A stretch of 64,000 nt of DNA from Chrysemys picta bellii (taxonomy: Eukaryota; Chordata; Testudines; Emydidae). Numbering within the stretch: position 1 is the stretch's first letter; each line of letters opens with the position of its first letter. The position numbers and the translations under genes are program-made. This document shows positions 48,365-60,845 of the stretch, in pieces. The stretch covers positions 60,578,081-60,642,080 of the forward strand of contig NC_088792.1 in assembly GCF_011386835.1 (NCBI RefSeq), given 5' to 3'. The notes under the pieces are model-generated. The model ran no database searches and was not told the DNA's origin. It saw nothing but the letters and a program-made list of their open reading frames with translations.

Positions 48365-48636
48365 TTCGAAACATTGCTGAGACACTACTCAGTAAACTGT
48401 CTCTGAACCTCAGAGGAGTGTAACATAGCATAGCTAAGGGCACGAAGGCATAATTTGAATATTAATACGTGGCTAAAAATATCCCTCCTCCCTCTCTCTA
48501 CAGATTGTTCCTACTCTGGGTAAGAATTGGCTTGTTGGGGTTGCCTTGGAATAGGGTTGTACTTTGGAGCATACATCTGTTACCCGAGGTTCTTTCAACC
48601 CAAAGCTCTTGGTAACTTTTACTCTGTGCGAGGAGG

Positions 48637-49408
48637 TGTCAGGAAATAAATCAGGGGAGACACAGCCATCCGACCGATAGATGGCTGGCACAAACAGGAC
48701 AACACAAGAGTGCTTTCACTTAAAGCTAAACTTTACTTAGACTCTCACTTACACACATCCGCAACAAGATTAGTAAAACACCCCCAACCCTTGATAATTA
48801 CCAAAGCTGAGTGTGGCTCTCGAGTGGCCTAGTGGCAGTCCGTCTGCCAGTGGGGAACGCCAGATGAATCCAGAGGGAGAGACCAGTCCCGAAGAGTCCC
48901 CAAAGGAGTCCCCTTATTAATACATTAGTAATAGAATGACATGTCCCTTAAAGAAACCTTGTGAAGTAAGCAGTTTCAAGCAAGAGGTTCCTTCTCATTA
49001 TTGATTAACCAGGTGTGGGTTTTTCCAGAATTTGCAGCCTTGAGACCTCAATAGACATTCCTGGGGCATATCCTACTCTTTTAAAATGCATGTATCAGCA
49101 ACTTCAACACAATTCTTATCAGGAAGGACGCGGGGTCAAGCTGCCCTTTCTGTGGCACCCAAAACCCCCTCCCCTCCTGCCTCGGTCAAGCTGCATGGCC
49201 ATTTTACAGCCTGCTGACTAGGTTGCTTTTTAACAATAAGCCATAGTGGTTTCAAGAACTTTACTGGTTTGCCAAAGTCTCCCCGTACACATCTGTATCC
49301 TCATAAGACACAGTTATGCTGCTTTTCTAACACTGGCCAAAATGTAAATTGTGAAAGGGACATGCACTTTGTTCTTATGTTGATTGTGGTCGTAATAATT
49401 TCCCTACA
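48637..49408 (-). mobile_element. Probable solo LTR
   Basis: Bounded by TGTCAGGAAA and TTTCCCTACA, inverted ends with two mismatches in ten. It includes aatcaggggagacacagccat near the plus-strand start. I see no clear target duplication, so it could be a recombinant or truncated LTR. Confidence 0.45.
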
Positions 49409-51845
49409 AAATTCTAGGCCAAACTGACATGAAAAGGACTTCTATGCTTTAAGAATATAGCTGATCAACTACAGAGACCGACAGGGGACCAAGAAAGTCT
49501 AAATGAGTGGAGCTGTTTTCAAAACTTGCCCATGATGTGACACCACCAAAATTAACCTTTTTAGCTCAGTTTTGTTTCACATAATCACTTCCTAGCCCTT
49601 AGTCATTCTTTCATCGTGACCATAAATTGCTAATTCTAGCAAGAACTGTTTTTGTTTAATTGAAAATAGCACAACAGTGCCGGAACAAGAATTAGCATTC
49701 AAGTAAGGGCTGCTGTGTTCATGACAATCTGTATGTCACTTACATGAGCCTTTGGACTCAGCAACGCAAGAGAGAAACCTTGGAAATGACATAGGGCAAC
49801 ATAAGAAGAGAATGTTCTAAATGTTAAGAAAAGGAAAAATGTATCATTTTACCTCTTTTTTTTTTCTTTCAAATGTTAGAACGATGACCACAATTTTCAT
49901 AATTTCAGTGGAAGAGGACGAAGTTGAGGAACTGTTAGAGGCAAAGTATGAGCTACAGCAAATAAACTTATGCACCTACAAAGCCCTCTCCCCATTAACG
50001 ACAGTGGTCCTGGTACCAAGCTATGTGGTGCATCTCCCAATGCTCACCCTTGTTGTGGAATGATGGTAAATGAGCTTTATGAAGCCTTTCTCTTTCTCCA
50101 CATAGGATGTGAAATGCAGCTATTAAACTGGACTATTTGTCCACACAGTGATAGTTTTTGGCACCATTATAGCATAATGTCTTATAATTATTCACGTCAT
50201 TCACCTCATTGCACAGTCAGTGACCCTAATAAGAATTAAGGTGGTTTGGCTCCAATCTAATGCTACTCATACTGTTTTGCAGATCCCCTTGACAAGAAAA
50301 AAGCTTGTAGTTCAAGCTCTCAGAAGAGAAGGGAAACCTACCTTACAGCCTCTAGAGCCTAGGGATGAAAGAGGCCCTAACTTCAACTACTTCTTTGACA
50401 ACAGTGATGTAGGCGTACTCCCCTATTGTGTAATTTCAGTCTCTGCAGGATTCCCGTTGTGCTAAGGGCAAGATTTGACCCAACATACCTAAAGAAGTAT
50501 AAGAGTCATCTTTGTCTGCGTGAGTGAGAGAGAGAGCTGACCAAAAAGATCTGTGTTAAAAAGCACAATGATGGTTTGAGTAAAGGTCTGGGGTACATGG
50601 TGGCACTATAGCAACCGGAAAGGGATCAGTGAGAGGGGGGAGCGAGGAGAAGAAGCTGTTATCGAGCTGAGCATTACTAGCAGAAGAGCGGATTTTGAAG
50701 GGTGTTGGAGGGTTTTATTTTGTTGATCTACAATAAAGAAAAGAACCTTGGAAATATGTGCTTGCAACCCTGGGTTTATAACAAAACATTTAAAATGTAC
50801 GAAATAAATAAAACTTTAATTGTACAGAAAACTTGCCTGGCCTGAAACTGTCTGAGAGGGCGATATCTCTTGTGTTCTAAGCATGAGCAAATAGCTTGTG
50901 GTACTGAAGCTGCTAGCTCCCGTTGATGCTGTTGGGAGAGTGCATGTGTGCGCACGTCCAAATAACTGACCCCTAAATGTTTAGCTAACCGAGTAAATAA
51001 GATCTGTTCCCCATGATGGGGAGTAATGGGTGCACAGCACTCACCAACCTCTAATACCTGGACCCAGGGCCTACCAAGGCTGCATGGCGAGAGTGTGTCA
51101 TGCTCCGTGTGAGCTCCTGTGCTTTCCACTCAGCCCAGATCACCATCTGGCCTTTAATCATTTTCTTGCCTTCAAACCAAACAATCAAGTCCTGCTTAGC
51201 TGACAAGAGCTTCTCAAACAAGGTTCCACTTAACTTTTCATTAATGCAATTCCATTTGGGACAAGGGACGCTGACAACTTTAAGGTCAATGATAAAACTT
51301 TTTTTTTTACTTCACTAGGAGTAGGACCCAGGGCCTCTGCGATATCAGGCAAGCTGTTTAGAACTGGATCTTGGATTAACCTTTGTGAGGTCCTTTGAAG
51401 AAGGAAAGTGCTAATAGGTATTCTTACACTGCACTCCAACCACATTATTACCTGCAGTGCAAGTCTCTGCTGGGTATCCTATAAGTGTACAACAGATAGA
51501 ACCCACAAGTGAAATCAATGGGACTTCTGCAAGCAGATACAGATACATACCAAAGATCTCATCTCTGCTATGTAAGGGCTATCTTTTCAAAGGCAGGCAC
51601 CTAAGTTGTTCTAACAGGTGTGTAAATGTGAAATATTGGGCCTGCATCAATGCTTGTATAAATTTTGCATGGTGCAACTTAAGTAATAATAAACATACCT
51701 CACTCTTTCTTTATGTTGTGTACCCATACCTCCACCCACATATTTAATTTGTCATCCCATCATGAGTTTTTTGCCTTTTTTAGACTGCATACTCCTCACA
51801 GAGCTTTGTACTTGGCATCAAAACTTCACGCATAGCTATGGTATC
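49409..51845. other. Gene-free stretch
   Basis: Short frames on both strands near 50,776-51,445 show no recognised domain. GAGAGA-rich and poly-T tracts are present. This may include unclassified retroelement debris. Confidence 0.4.
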
Positions 51846-52519
51846 TGTAACAGTGTGGACTCACCCCTGAGGCGCTTCCTGCTGGTGACTTCTGGGAATT
51901 AGCTAGTTCCAGCTCTGGAGCGCCCTCTGCAGGCCAGTGATCCACCTGTCCTCTGGCCCCTGTGTCCCTCCCTGGACTCCAGTGCCCTTGTACCTGGGGT
52001 GCTGCCCCCTAGCAGTAACTCCTCAGTCTTAGATTCTCCCCCCAAGGGAACCCCCACCCACTACCCCCACTTCACCTCAGTCTTGGCTACTGCCCAGTCT
52101 CCATCTAGCCCCATTCACTAAGGCAGACTGCAGTATCAGCCACTCATCACAGGCAAAGGGGTTCAGACCTGCTGCCTCTGCCTACCCATGGGCTGCCCCC
52201 TGCAACTGTACACCTACTAGACCTTGCCAGGCCTACAGCCTGGGGCTTTCCTAGGCCGGAGGTCCCAGCTCCTCTGGCCTTTCCACAGCCCTGCTCCCAA
52301 TATAGGTATCTGGTAAAACTCCCTGTAGCCAGGCCCTTCTCTCTCTGAACACAGAGCTCCTGGCTCAAGTCTTTATAGGGCCAGCTGGGCCCTGATTGGG
52401 GCGTGGCCCCAGCAGAGCCTGCTTCCTCCCAATCAGCCCAGGCATCTTGCCCTTCCACAGCCCTCTTCCAGGGCTGTTTTAAATCCCTCAGAGTAGGAGC
52501 CGGTAACCACCCCGTTACA
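51846..52519 (-). mobile_element. Probable solo LTR
   Basis: A 674-bp segment with ends TGTAACAG and CCGTTACA. On the minus strand a TATA-like cctataaagacttgagcc lies in the left half, as expected for an LTR promoter. Flanks gtatc and gtgcc match only partly. Confidence 0.55.
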
Positions 52520-55500
52520 GTGCCATATACATAATTTTAAAAATTAAGTTTGATCTTTTACACAAAATGGTGAAAATAAGGGACATTTAATCAAATCATT
52601 GAGCAGCTTGTCGTTCATCGTATTTCCAGTTGAAACCTGGTTTTAGGCATAGGAAAACACACACAGGAAAAAAAGGTTGGTTGGCACCAGACACAGTTAG
52701 GATTCTCAGCAATGCGGGTGGCATCTGTTCTGTTTAGAGGGCTTTGAAATTATTAGCAAACTTTCTCCATTTGGTGCTGTATCTGACATACGATATGGGG
52801 CTGATTGGAACAGAAGTAGGAGATGTAGGTTGCATTCCAGGCTTCCTTCCAGAAGACCTCCATATGAGGGATTGGAAAGTCTCCGCTCTAGTTCTGTAAA
52901 TACATTTTTTACTTTTGCCTTATTTTAACATAGTGAAGATACATGGGTTGGAGTGTAAAATCCAGGACTGCTGGCAGCTGTGCTCTTCTAATAATTCATT
53001 AGATTCTGACTAGAACTGGAAGGTCGGGGGGGGAGGGCAAGAGAGCATCACTTGGTCCTGTCATCTGCTCTTAAAAGGCTCTATGCGATCTCTAGAGCAA
53101 ATACCCATCAATCCCCCACATTCCAAATTTCCTTCGGAGGATAAATTCATTAGTATTTGGAAGGCAGTCCGGCCCAGATACTCAAAGGTATTTAGGTGCC
53201 TAATTCCCGTTGAAATCAGCAGCAAAACATCTTTGAGAATCTGGGCTTCAGTAACAACACTAATGAGACCGTATAAGTACTAAACTAGCTAGCTGTCCCA
53301 GTAGCACTTTGTGAGATAGTAATAAAAATAAGATCCTTAAATAGTAAAGACTGAAAACCACGAACCAGGGTACATAGAAGTATACATGGCAGAAATGTGG
53401 TGTCACTCATTTTCAGGTAAGTAGAATATAATCGCCTTAGTATTTAGCTAAGAAAAGTCATCACTCGTAGCAAAACCTCTATGCTTGAAAGAAATATTGT
53501 GAATTTTAAAGGAAAGCAAGTTCTCCTTTATTTGGGTGAGTATAAAAAGTCCTAGTTTGTCTTAATTTTGTGCCCTGCCCAAGTACATTTTAATAAATAT
53601 TTAGGGTATACTATAAAGTATTAAACTTCACACTCTCACACCTGGGAAGCATTTGAAATAACTAATTGAATGTGAGGAACGTGTTGCTATTTAGACTAGT
53701 AAGCCTGGCTAATCGATATCCTACTTAAATGTCTCTAATTTATAATGTCCATTCTTACTTCTCCATAAGTAACTTTCTTTGAACTGGTTTGCATGTAATG
53801 TGCACCTACATTTTCCCCATTTTTGTTTAATATTTAGTTAACTATTTCTTTGTGCCACTGAAATTTGAAGAAATGTTGTTAAACCTCACAACAGAATTCT
53901 GTCACACCTACCAACAATACACCAGTTTTTCCTGAGATGTCATTTATTATGTTAGTGCCAATATACTACGTGCTGTAGAACACAGAGAAAAAGACATTGT
54001 CCCTTCTCTGAGGCGCATAAAACATAATATAAGAACAGACACCATACATAGGATAACAAACAGTAGAAGGTGAAGGGGCAAGGAAAGATGAGGATTACAA
54101 AAGTAAGATTACACGGGTACTCCATTTAGTTACATGCACATCTTGGTGTTTGAATTCAAAGGTGGCTTTTAAAGACAATACTCAATATTTGTTATAATTG
54201 ACTCACGTATTGGGGGATCATTCTTTCATTGTTCATTTACAAAACCTTTTTGAGTTCATGCTCAAAAGGCCCCGGGTGCTCCAACTGTGCTGACTGGGAA
54301 GGAAAGAGACATTGCCTAAAATTAAAATAAAATGCCTATGTTTGAAAAAGGGATGGTAGTGAAGTCATCACAATCTCATTCATCTCAAGTTGTCTAGAAT
54401 CAACCCAAATCAAATGGGCAAAGTATGATAAACTGTATTTAGTATTATGTGAAGCACGCTTTATCTTAGAGAAATAATGGTTTAGATTTTAAAATAATAT
54501 ATATAGTTCTATTAACACACATTGAATCCTATAGATTTAGTTAACAGTTAATTAAGGCCCCCGATTTAATTCCCCTTTAAGTCTGGGCATCTTTCCATTG
54601 GTTTTAGTGGGAGTTGGATTGGGTCCCAAAAGAAGGTATGTTTTTAGAGTGAGCTTTAAATGAAGGAAACAGGATTGCTGATGCTATGACTTATGACTTT
54701 GTGCCTAATATGATCTGGAACAGTTTTAATTAGTTTTAAGGCCTAAGAGATTATTGGTTTATTATTCATTATTTTCCACTGTACATTTTTGTCCTTATAT
54801 TTGGTATTAAATAATGAGGCAATATTAACATTTTTAATTTACAATATTTGGACATGTTAATACCATGTGCACATGACTAATAATGGCCCAAGGAAAGAGA
54901 GAGGACTTTGGAGGGAGGTTTTTTCCCCTCTTTCCCTGTCCAATTGTTCAAGATGCTACTCCCCCAATTCCACCAGAGACAAGCCCACAGCTTCTCTGAC
55001 TCATTGAGCTTCCCACAGCTTCATTGACTCAGTTCTGAGTAAAAAGGAGATAAGACAAAAATGTGTAAGTAGAAACAGCAAGCTCTTCTTTCTCCACTTA
55101 CCATAATATTTCTCCAGTTAACACTCCTACTCAGTAAATACCATGAGATAGATTTTCACAAGCAGCTAAAGGATTTAGAAGCCCAGGTGCTTTTGAATAT
55201 CTCCTTCACAGTTTCTATTAACCAGGAGTAACTGTGTGGGACTTTGAATGGGACTTAGGCTCCTCCATTGCATAGATGTGTTTGAAAATTTTACCAAGTC
55301 CCAGTGGAACTTGAGCTCCCAAATTTCCTAGTTTTTGAAAATCTTCCCATGTAGTTTAGTGAGCATCTGGGTGAGCAGGAACCCAGCTATCCTCTGGGTG
55401 CAGAGATGGGGCAAGGCTGGGACAACCAGAGAATACTCAGCATCAGGACATCTTCACTGCTACCTTGGACAGTGTCTGGGTGGCCTTCTAACATCATCCC

Positions 55501-55520
55501 CATGAGTAACAATGGCTCTG
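52520..55520. other. Gene-free stretch
   Basis: AT-rich sequence. 53,165-53,255 (cccagatactcaaaggtatt, taggtgcctaattcccgttg) and 55,140-55,350 look like diverged ancient reptile repeats. No gene is seen. Confidence 0.4.
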
Positions 55521-55945
55521 TTTCAGAGTAGCAGCCGTGTTAGTCTGTATCCGCAAAAATAACAGGAGTACTTGTGGCACTTTAGAGACTAACAAATTTA
55601 TTAGATCATAAGCTTTCATGGGCTACTGTCCACTTCTTCGGATGCATATAGAGTGGAACATATATTGAGGAGATATATATACACACACAGAGAGAGCATG
55701 AACAGGTGGGAGTTATCTTAGCAACTCTGAGAGGCCAATTAAGTAAGAGGAAAAAAAAATTTTTTTTTAAGTGATAATCAAGCTAGCCCAGTACAGACAG
55801 TTTGATAAGAAGTGTGAGAATACTTACAAGGGGAGATAGATTCAATGTTTGTAATGGCTCAGCCATTCCCAGTTCTTATTCAATCCTGGGTTGATTGTAT
55901 CTAGTTTGCATATCAATTCCAGCTCAGCAGTCTCTCGAGGCTATC
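55521..55945 (-). mobile_element. Penelope-like retroelement 3' end
   Basis: Starts tttcagagtagcagccgtgt and includes tacttgtggcactttagaga, cttcttcggatgcatataga and ccattcccagttcttattca, colinear with 39,691-40,129 but more diverged. Truncated near ctcagcagtctctcgagg. Confidence 0.62.
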
Positions 55946-58070
55946 CAGGGAAGGGAATTAGCATCGAGAGTGGTGGCAGCAGACCAGATCTAAGCTGGTA
56001 GTTAAACTTAAAAGTTTTCATGCAGACCTCCTGCACACTACAGGCCACAGAACCTCACCCACCCATTCCTGTAATAGACCCCGAACCTCTGCTCAGTTAC
56101 AGAAATAATAATTTAAAGACTTTGAGTTACAAAGAATTCACCATTTACACTAGTTTAAACCTGCTAGTGACCCGTGCCCCAGGCTGCAGAGGAAGGCAAA
56201 AAAAGTAGGGTCTCTGCCAATCTGATTCAAGGGGAAATTCCTTCCTGACCCCATATATGGCCATCAGTTAGACCCTGAGCATGTGGGCAAGACCCAGCAG
56301 CCAAACACCTGGGAAAGAATTCTCTGTAGTAACTCAGAGCTCTCCCCATCTAGTTTCCCATCACTAGCTGTTGGAGATACTTGCTGCTAGCACTCGCAAA
56401 TCGGCTACTTGCCATTGTAGGCAGTCTCATACTATCCCAATTAAAGACTATGAGGTGATCAGATGTAGAGCTACATTGTATGTACCTTAGATTGTGACAA
56501 TGGCTCAGTAGTTCTGCGTATGAGTGAAAGGAAAGCAATGTTGCTGTCCCACATTTCTAACTGGCTGTAGCCAAAAGCCTTTCAAAGCAACTACAGGCTG
56601 GAGATGAAGAACAATGGCAATCATTGGAGGCAGATTTTCAGTGCGGTCTGTACACACCTCTCTAGCATATCTCATTGGCTTTATGTAATGTACTGAGTCT
56701 ACAGGTCTCACCCAATGAAGTTTCTTCTTCTTTTTTTGCCTTTTTAGAGCCAGCTGTCCTTGCAGGCAAAACTCTCAGAGATGTAAATGCAAGAAAATTC
56801 CTATCAGTTAGAGAGCTTGATTCACTCTTGTATTAGTCCAGTTTACACGGGTCTAACCTAGTAAAGCATATTGAGACCTCTGCTCCATGGTATTTTATGT
56901 GTATTTGCTATAAAACTGTACCGTGTGGAGGTAACCCCTACCCGCACACTCCCCACCCCTCACACACAATGGAAGGCAGAACAGTTGAGTCTAACCCTTC
57001 AGGAGAATTACCTTTTACCTGGCTGAAATGATTTATCTTTTGGCCTGCCACACCAGAGTGTCTAGATAAAGTGCCATGTAAAACGTTGTCTATAGTGTTC
57101 TGTCTGTAGTGTCATGTTGTCAGTAGTGTTGTCTCTATTGTTTCCTGGCTCTGACTGTGATGCAGCATAGTGTTTGCAAAACACTATGAAACCAATTGCT
57201 CTCGGAAATTACTTGCTCTAACAGTCTGTGTGGTGAATGCCAAAGGTACGATGCCGACCGTAGCTGTGTCTCCTTAGGCACAAGTAATGACTGTGCACAT
57301 GAATAGAGACCCCTATTCACAGAACTTTAAAAGCTGATGGTAAGGGCATGACTATTTGAAGATGACAGCACACTTACTCTTTGCTGGAGCTGGACCTGTC
57401 TGATATTTTTGCTCACAATTCGAGAGCACAGTAACATCATTTTTCCTCCTTTGTTGTTCCATTCCTCATTATGTTTTCCAAGTTAGTCGCTTAGGTCTAA
57501 CAGTCCTTTAGCTAATAGTCAGGATTTATAAGTCAGCTTTTTGAAACAAGGGGGTAGTTTAGCAAGTCTTCAGTATTATGTTTAATAAAAAATAATACGG
57601 TGGATTCAGCTAAAAGTCCCTTTCCAGTTCCAGTTAAGTTAAAGTGATTAGAAAAAAAAATTGGGAACTGGATTTTTTTCCCCAAGTTCTTTTTAGTTTT
57701 TGTCTATCTAGAAATATTTCAGCCTCAATTACTGTACCTAATGCACTCCTCATTTCTCATTACGATAACCAGGGAGGGAGGCAACGCTACTAGACAAACA
57801 AATTTACATTAAGGGTAGTCATGGAAAGTGTTTACATTATTCACAACTGACCTGACATAACTCAGCCATAATCTCATGCTCTATGACCTACTTCAGGAAC
57901 TTTTATATAAGTATTTCTAAAACTGATTGATGATTCTTTTCCTCCTGTGTTGATAGCATATAGTTTGACAGAAAAGAGGAAAGGCTAGGCAAACAAACTA
58001 CAGAAAGTAAATAACCTTTCATACGCTATGCTTTTGTTGGTTTGCTGGTATGATACAAAGACAATAAAAG
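55946..58070. other. Gene-free stretch
   Basis: 56,020-56,420 resembles a recurrent reptile repeat (gcatgtgggcaagacccagc, gaattctctgtagtaactca). The rest is AT-rich with no gene recognised. Confidence 0.4.
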
Positions 58071-58360
58071 TTCTTCTTCGAGTGATTGCTCATGTGTATT
58101 CCACAGTAGGTGTGCGTGCTCACCACGTGCACTGGTTCCGGAAGTTTTTCCCCTAGCAGTACCTGTAGTGGGGGAGCGCCCCCCACGACCCCTGGAGTGG
58201 CACCTCCCTGGCGCGGTTTAAGGGGAGCTGCACACTCCCCCCACCCACAGTTGCTTCTTGCCGCCAGTGAAGGTGCGTCGGAACTGCTCATCTCCAGCCT
58301 TGCTACAGCTTGTCCCCAGAACTGTTAGTTCAGTAGTACCTGTAGTCAGTTTAGCTTTCA

Positions 58361-60690
58361 GTGAAGTTTAGTAAGTTAGTGAGCCCGGGCTGGGGCATGC
58401 CCCGTGCCCCGGGATTTAAGTCATGCGGCTCCTCTAGACATTCTATGCCAAGGAGTGACCCGCACACAGACTGTCTGCGCTGTTTGGGAGAAATGCATAT
58501 CAGCGAAAGGTGTAAGATTTGCAAGTCGTTCAAGCCCCGGATTAAAAAAGAAAGGTACATTAGACTCCGGGCCATCCTGCTGAAGTCGGCGCTGGACCCG
58601 ACCCTGCACGCCACTCCGATCCGGTACCCGGCACCGCGGTGTCGGTGCACGGACACCCTCCAGTACCTTCGACTAGTCAGCACCGCTCCCCTTCTACGGG
58701 GCATGCCAAGAGGACCAGAAAGACTCCCTCCTTGCAACGGCTCTGAGGGAAGTCTGGAACAGAGACTAGACCCATGTCAGGTAGTCCTCGGTCCCCATCA
58801 GGCCCTAGGCCTCCAACTCACGCGGAGCACGTAGCCCGGCCCCTTCAAAGCAGGCCTCTCCGGATGTCTGGATGCCATCTACGCCTGAAGCCCTCCAGGC
58901 GGCTAAGGACTTCATGTCCATGCCAGTGCCGGGAGTGCCACCGATGTTGGCCCCACGCTTCAGAGGCAAGCTGCCACTGGGATCGCCGCAGTCACCGCCG
59001 ACCCGGTACCGGTCTCGGTTGAGGGAACGTTCCTGACACCGCTTGCTGCCCAGGGACCGTTCAGGGCTCAGTCCTTGTGGATCGCCCTCGACGCCGGCCA
59101 GACTGTCTGGATGGGTGCCATCCGATCGGGACTCCCGGCACCGCTCGTCTTTATGGAGCGGGCACAGACAGGACCACGGCGGACATCACCAACGGTCCTC
59201 GTCTCAAAGGCGGTACCACAGTCGGTCGCGGCATGACCATCGACACCATTCCCACTTGGAATCCTGCTCAAAGTCTCCACCAAGGCACCGTAGTGCTGGA
59301 CATCGATCGCTGGCTCCTGGCTGTCGTGGGTCCACCCGTTGAGATCACTCACAGAGCACTCACTATCGTCAGTCCCGTTCTCCTATCTCTAGGTCACCCC
59401 TGCCACTCCTGGTCCGGAGGCAGCAGCGTGTCGTACGCCAGCCCGTCCTCCGCTCACAGTCCCCTGTCTACAGGCCAGGCTAGCCAGCCTGATTGGCAGG
59501 CCCCGCCGGTGCCTCAGCAAGCGCAATGGCACCGTGCGTCGTGGCCGGCCCAGTGGTACCAGTGGGTACCGTGGACTCCAGTGCAGCCCCCGGTGGGGGC
59601 TTGCTCGGTGGCCGGGGCATCGAAAGTACCATTGGCCTCCATCCCTAGGCAGCCAAGAAAAGGGTCGATGGGCCTCGCTTCCTTGGTGCCATGCCCAGAG
59701 TCCGACGAGGTGGTGGACCCTCCGGTGCCGGCTGACACCCAAAGCACCGCACCGGCCTTCTCGCCTTGTCCTGAGGAGCTGATTGCGGCCTGCCCCCGTC
59801 TGTCCCGCAGGAGGACTACCGGGCCCATCAGGACTTACTAAAAAGGGTGGCAGCGAGCCTCCATCTCCAAGCTGAGGAAATGGAAGAGCCCTCAGGCTCC
59901 CTGTTCAATGTGCTGTTCCCTTCAGCACCGGGCAAGGTGACCTTGCTGCTCCATGAAGGGATGGCGAAAATTTCAAATGCCCTGTGGCAAGCACCAGCCT
60001 CGTTGGTTCCCAGCTCTAAAAAGGCAGCGCGCAAGTACTTCGTACCCACTAAGGTGCATGAGTATCTGTATACCCACCCGGAGCCCAACTTCTTCGTGGT
60101 TGAGTCGGTCAACCACAGGGAGCGACAGAGGCAGCCAGCCCCGACCCCAGAGAACAAAGACTCTCAGAGGCTGGATGCTTTAGGGAGAAAAATTTATTTG
60201 TCGTCAAGCTTCCAGCTGAGAGTAGCAAACCATCAGGCTCTCCTGGATTGCTACGAATTTAACCTCTGGGGATCCCTCCCCAAGTTCGAGTACTCCCTCC
60301 AGGAGCGCAATAGAAAGGAGTTTAAGGCACTCGTGGAGGAAGGGGCAGCCACTGCAAGGGCATCTCTGCAGGCCGCTTTGGATGCAGGGGACACGGCCGC
60401 ACGGTCCATGGCCTCAGCGCTGTCCATGAGATGGGCGTCCTGGCTTCTGCTCTGGATTATCCAGCAAAGTGCAATCATCGATGCAGGAGCTCCCTTTTGA
60501 CGGGATGACGCTGTTTGCAGAGGAAATGGACACAAGGCTGCACGGCATGAAAGACTCTCGCATGACCCTCCAGACCCTGGGCCTCTATGTCCCTGCTCTG
60601 GCAAAACCCAAGTTTATAGCCACAGCAGGCTCCCGCCCAGGCTGCCCTCCCAAAATACGAGCCTGCCCACAAGAAGCAACAGGACTATAA
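58361..60690 (+). pseudogene. DIRS gag-like region
   Basis: The N-terminal block (DCLRCLGEMHISERCKICKS) carries a CxxC...CxxC zinc-knuckle-like motif. After a serine/proline/arginine-rich middle, the conserved C-terminal block starts about 59,847 (AASLHLQAEEMEEPSGSLFN, then KYFVPTKVHEYLYTHPEPNF, NHQALLDCYEFNLW). A frame change near 60,460 moves the end (LPFDGMTLFAEEMDTRL) to another frame. The segments lie in at least three frames, so it is a pseudogene. It would have encoded the structural protein of the element. Confidence 0.75.
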
Positions 60691-60845
60691 GAAATGCCCG
60701 CAAAGACAATACCGGCCTGCCCCCCAGCCTGGGTCCTCTAAGGGCAAGCAGGCGGGTAAAAGGTGGTTTTGACGGAACGCTCGGGGGTACCCCTCCACTT
60801 TTCAGCAGGAATCCACCCCCAATAAAGCTCCCCTTTTCCAATTGA

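Noticed and set aside
50776..51445. Minus-strand frames considered as retroviral or host gene remnants
   Set aside because: Two adjacent frames could belong together, but no recognisable motif supports a family, so no gene is called.
59077..59841. 254-residue frame as a separate gene
   Set aside because: It lies inside the DIRS gag-like region and is a shadow or frameshifted part of it, not an independent gene.
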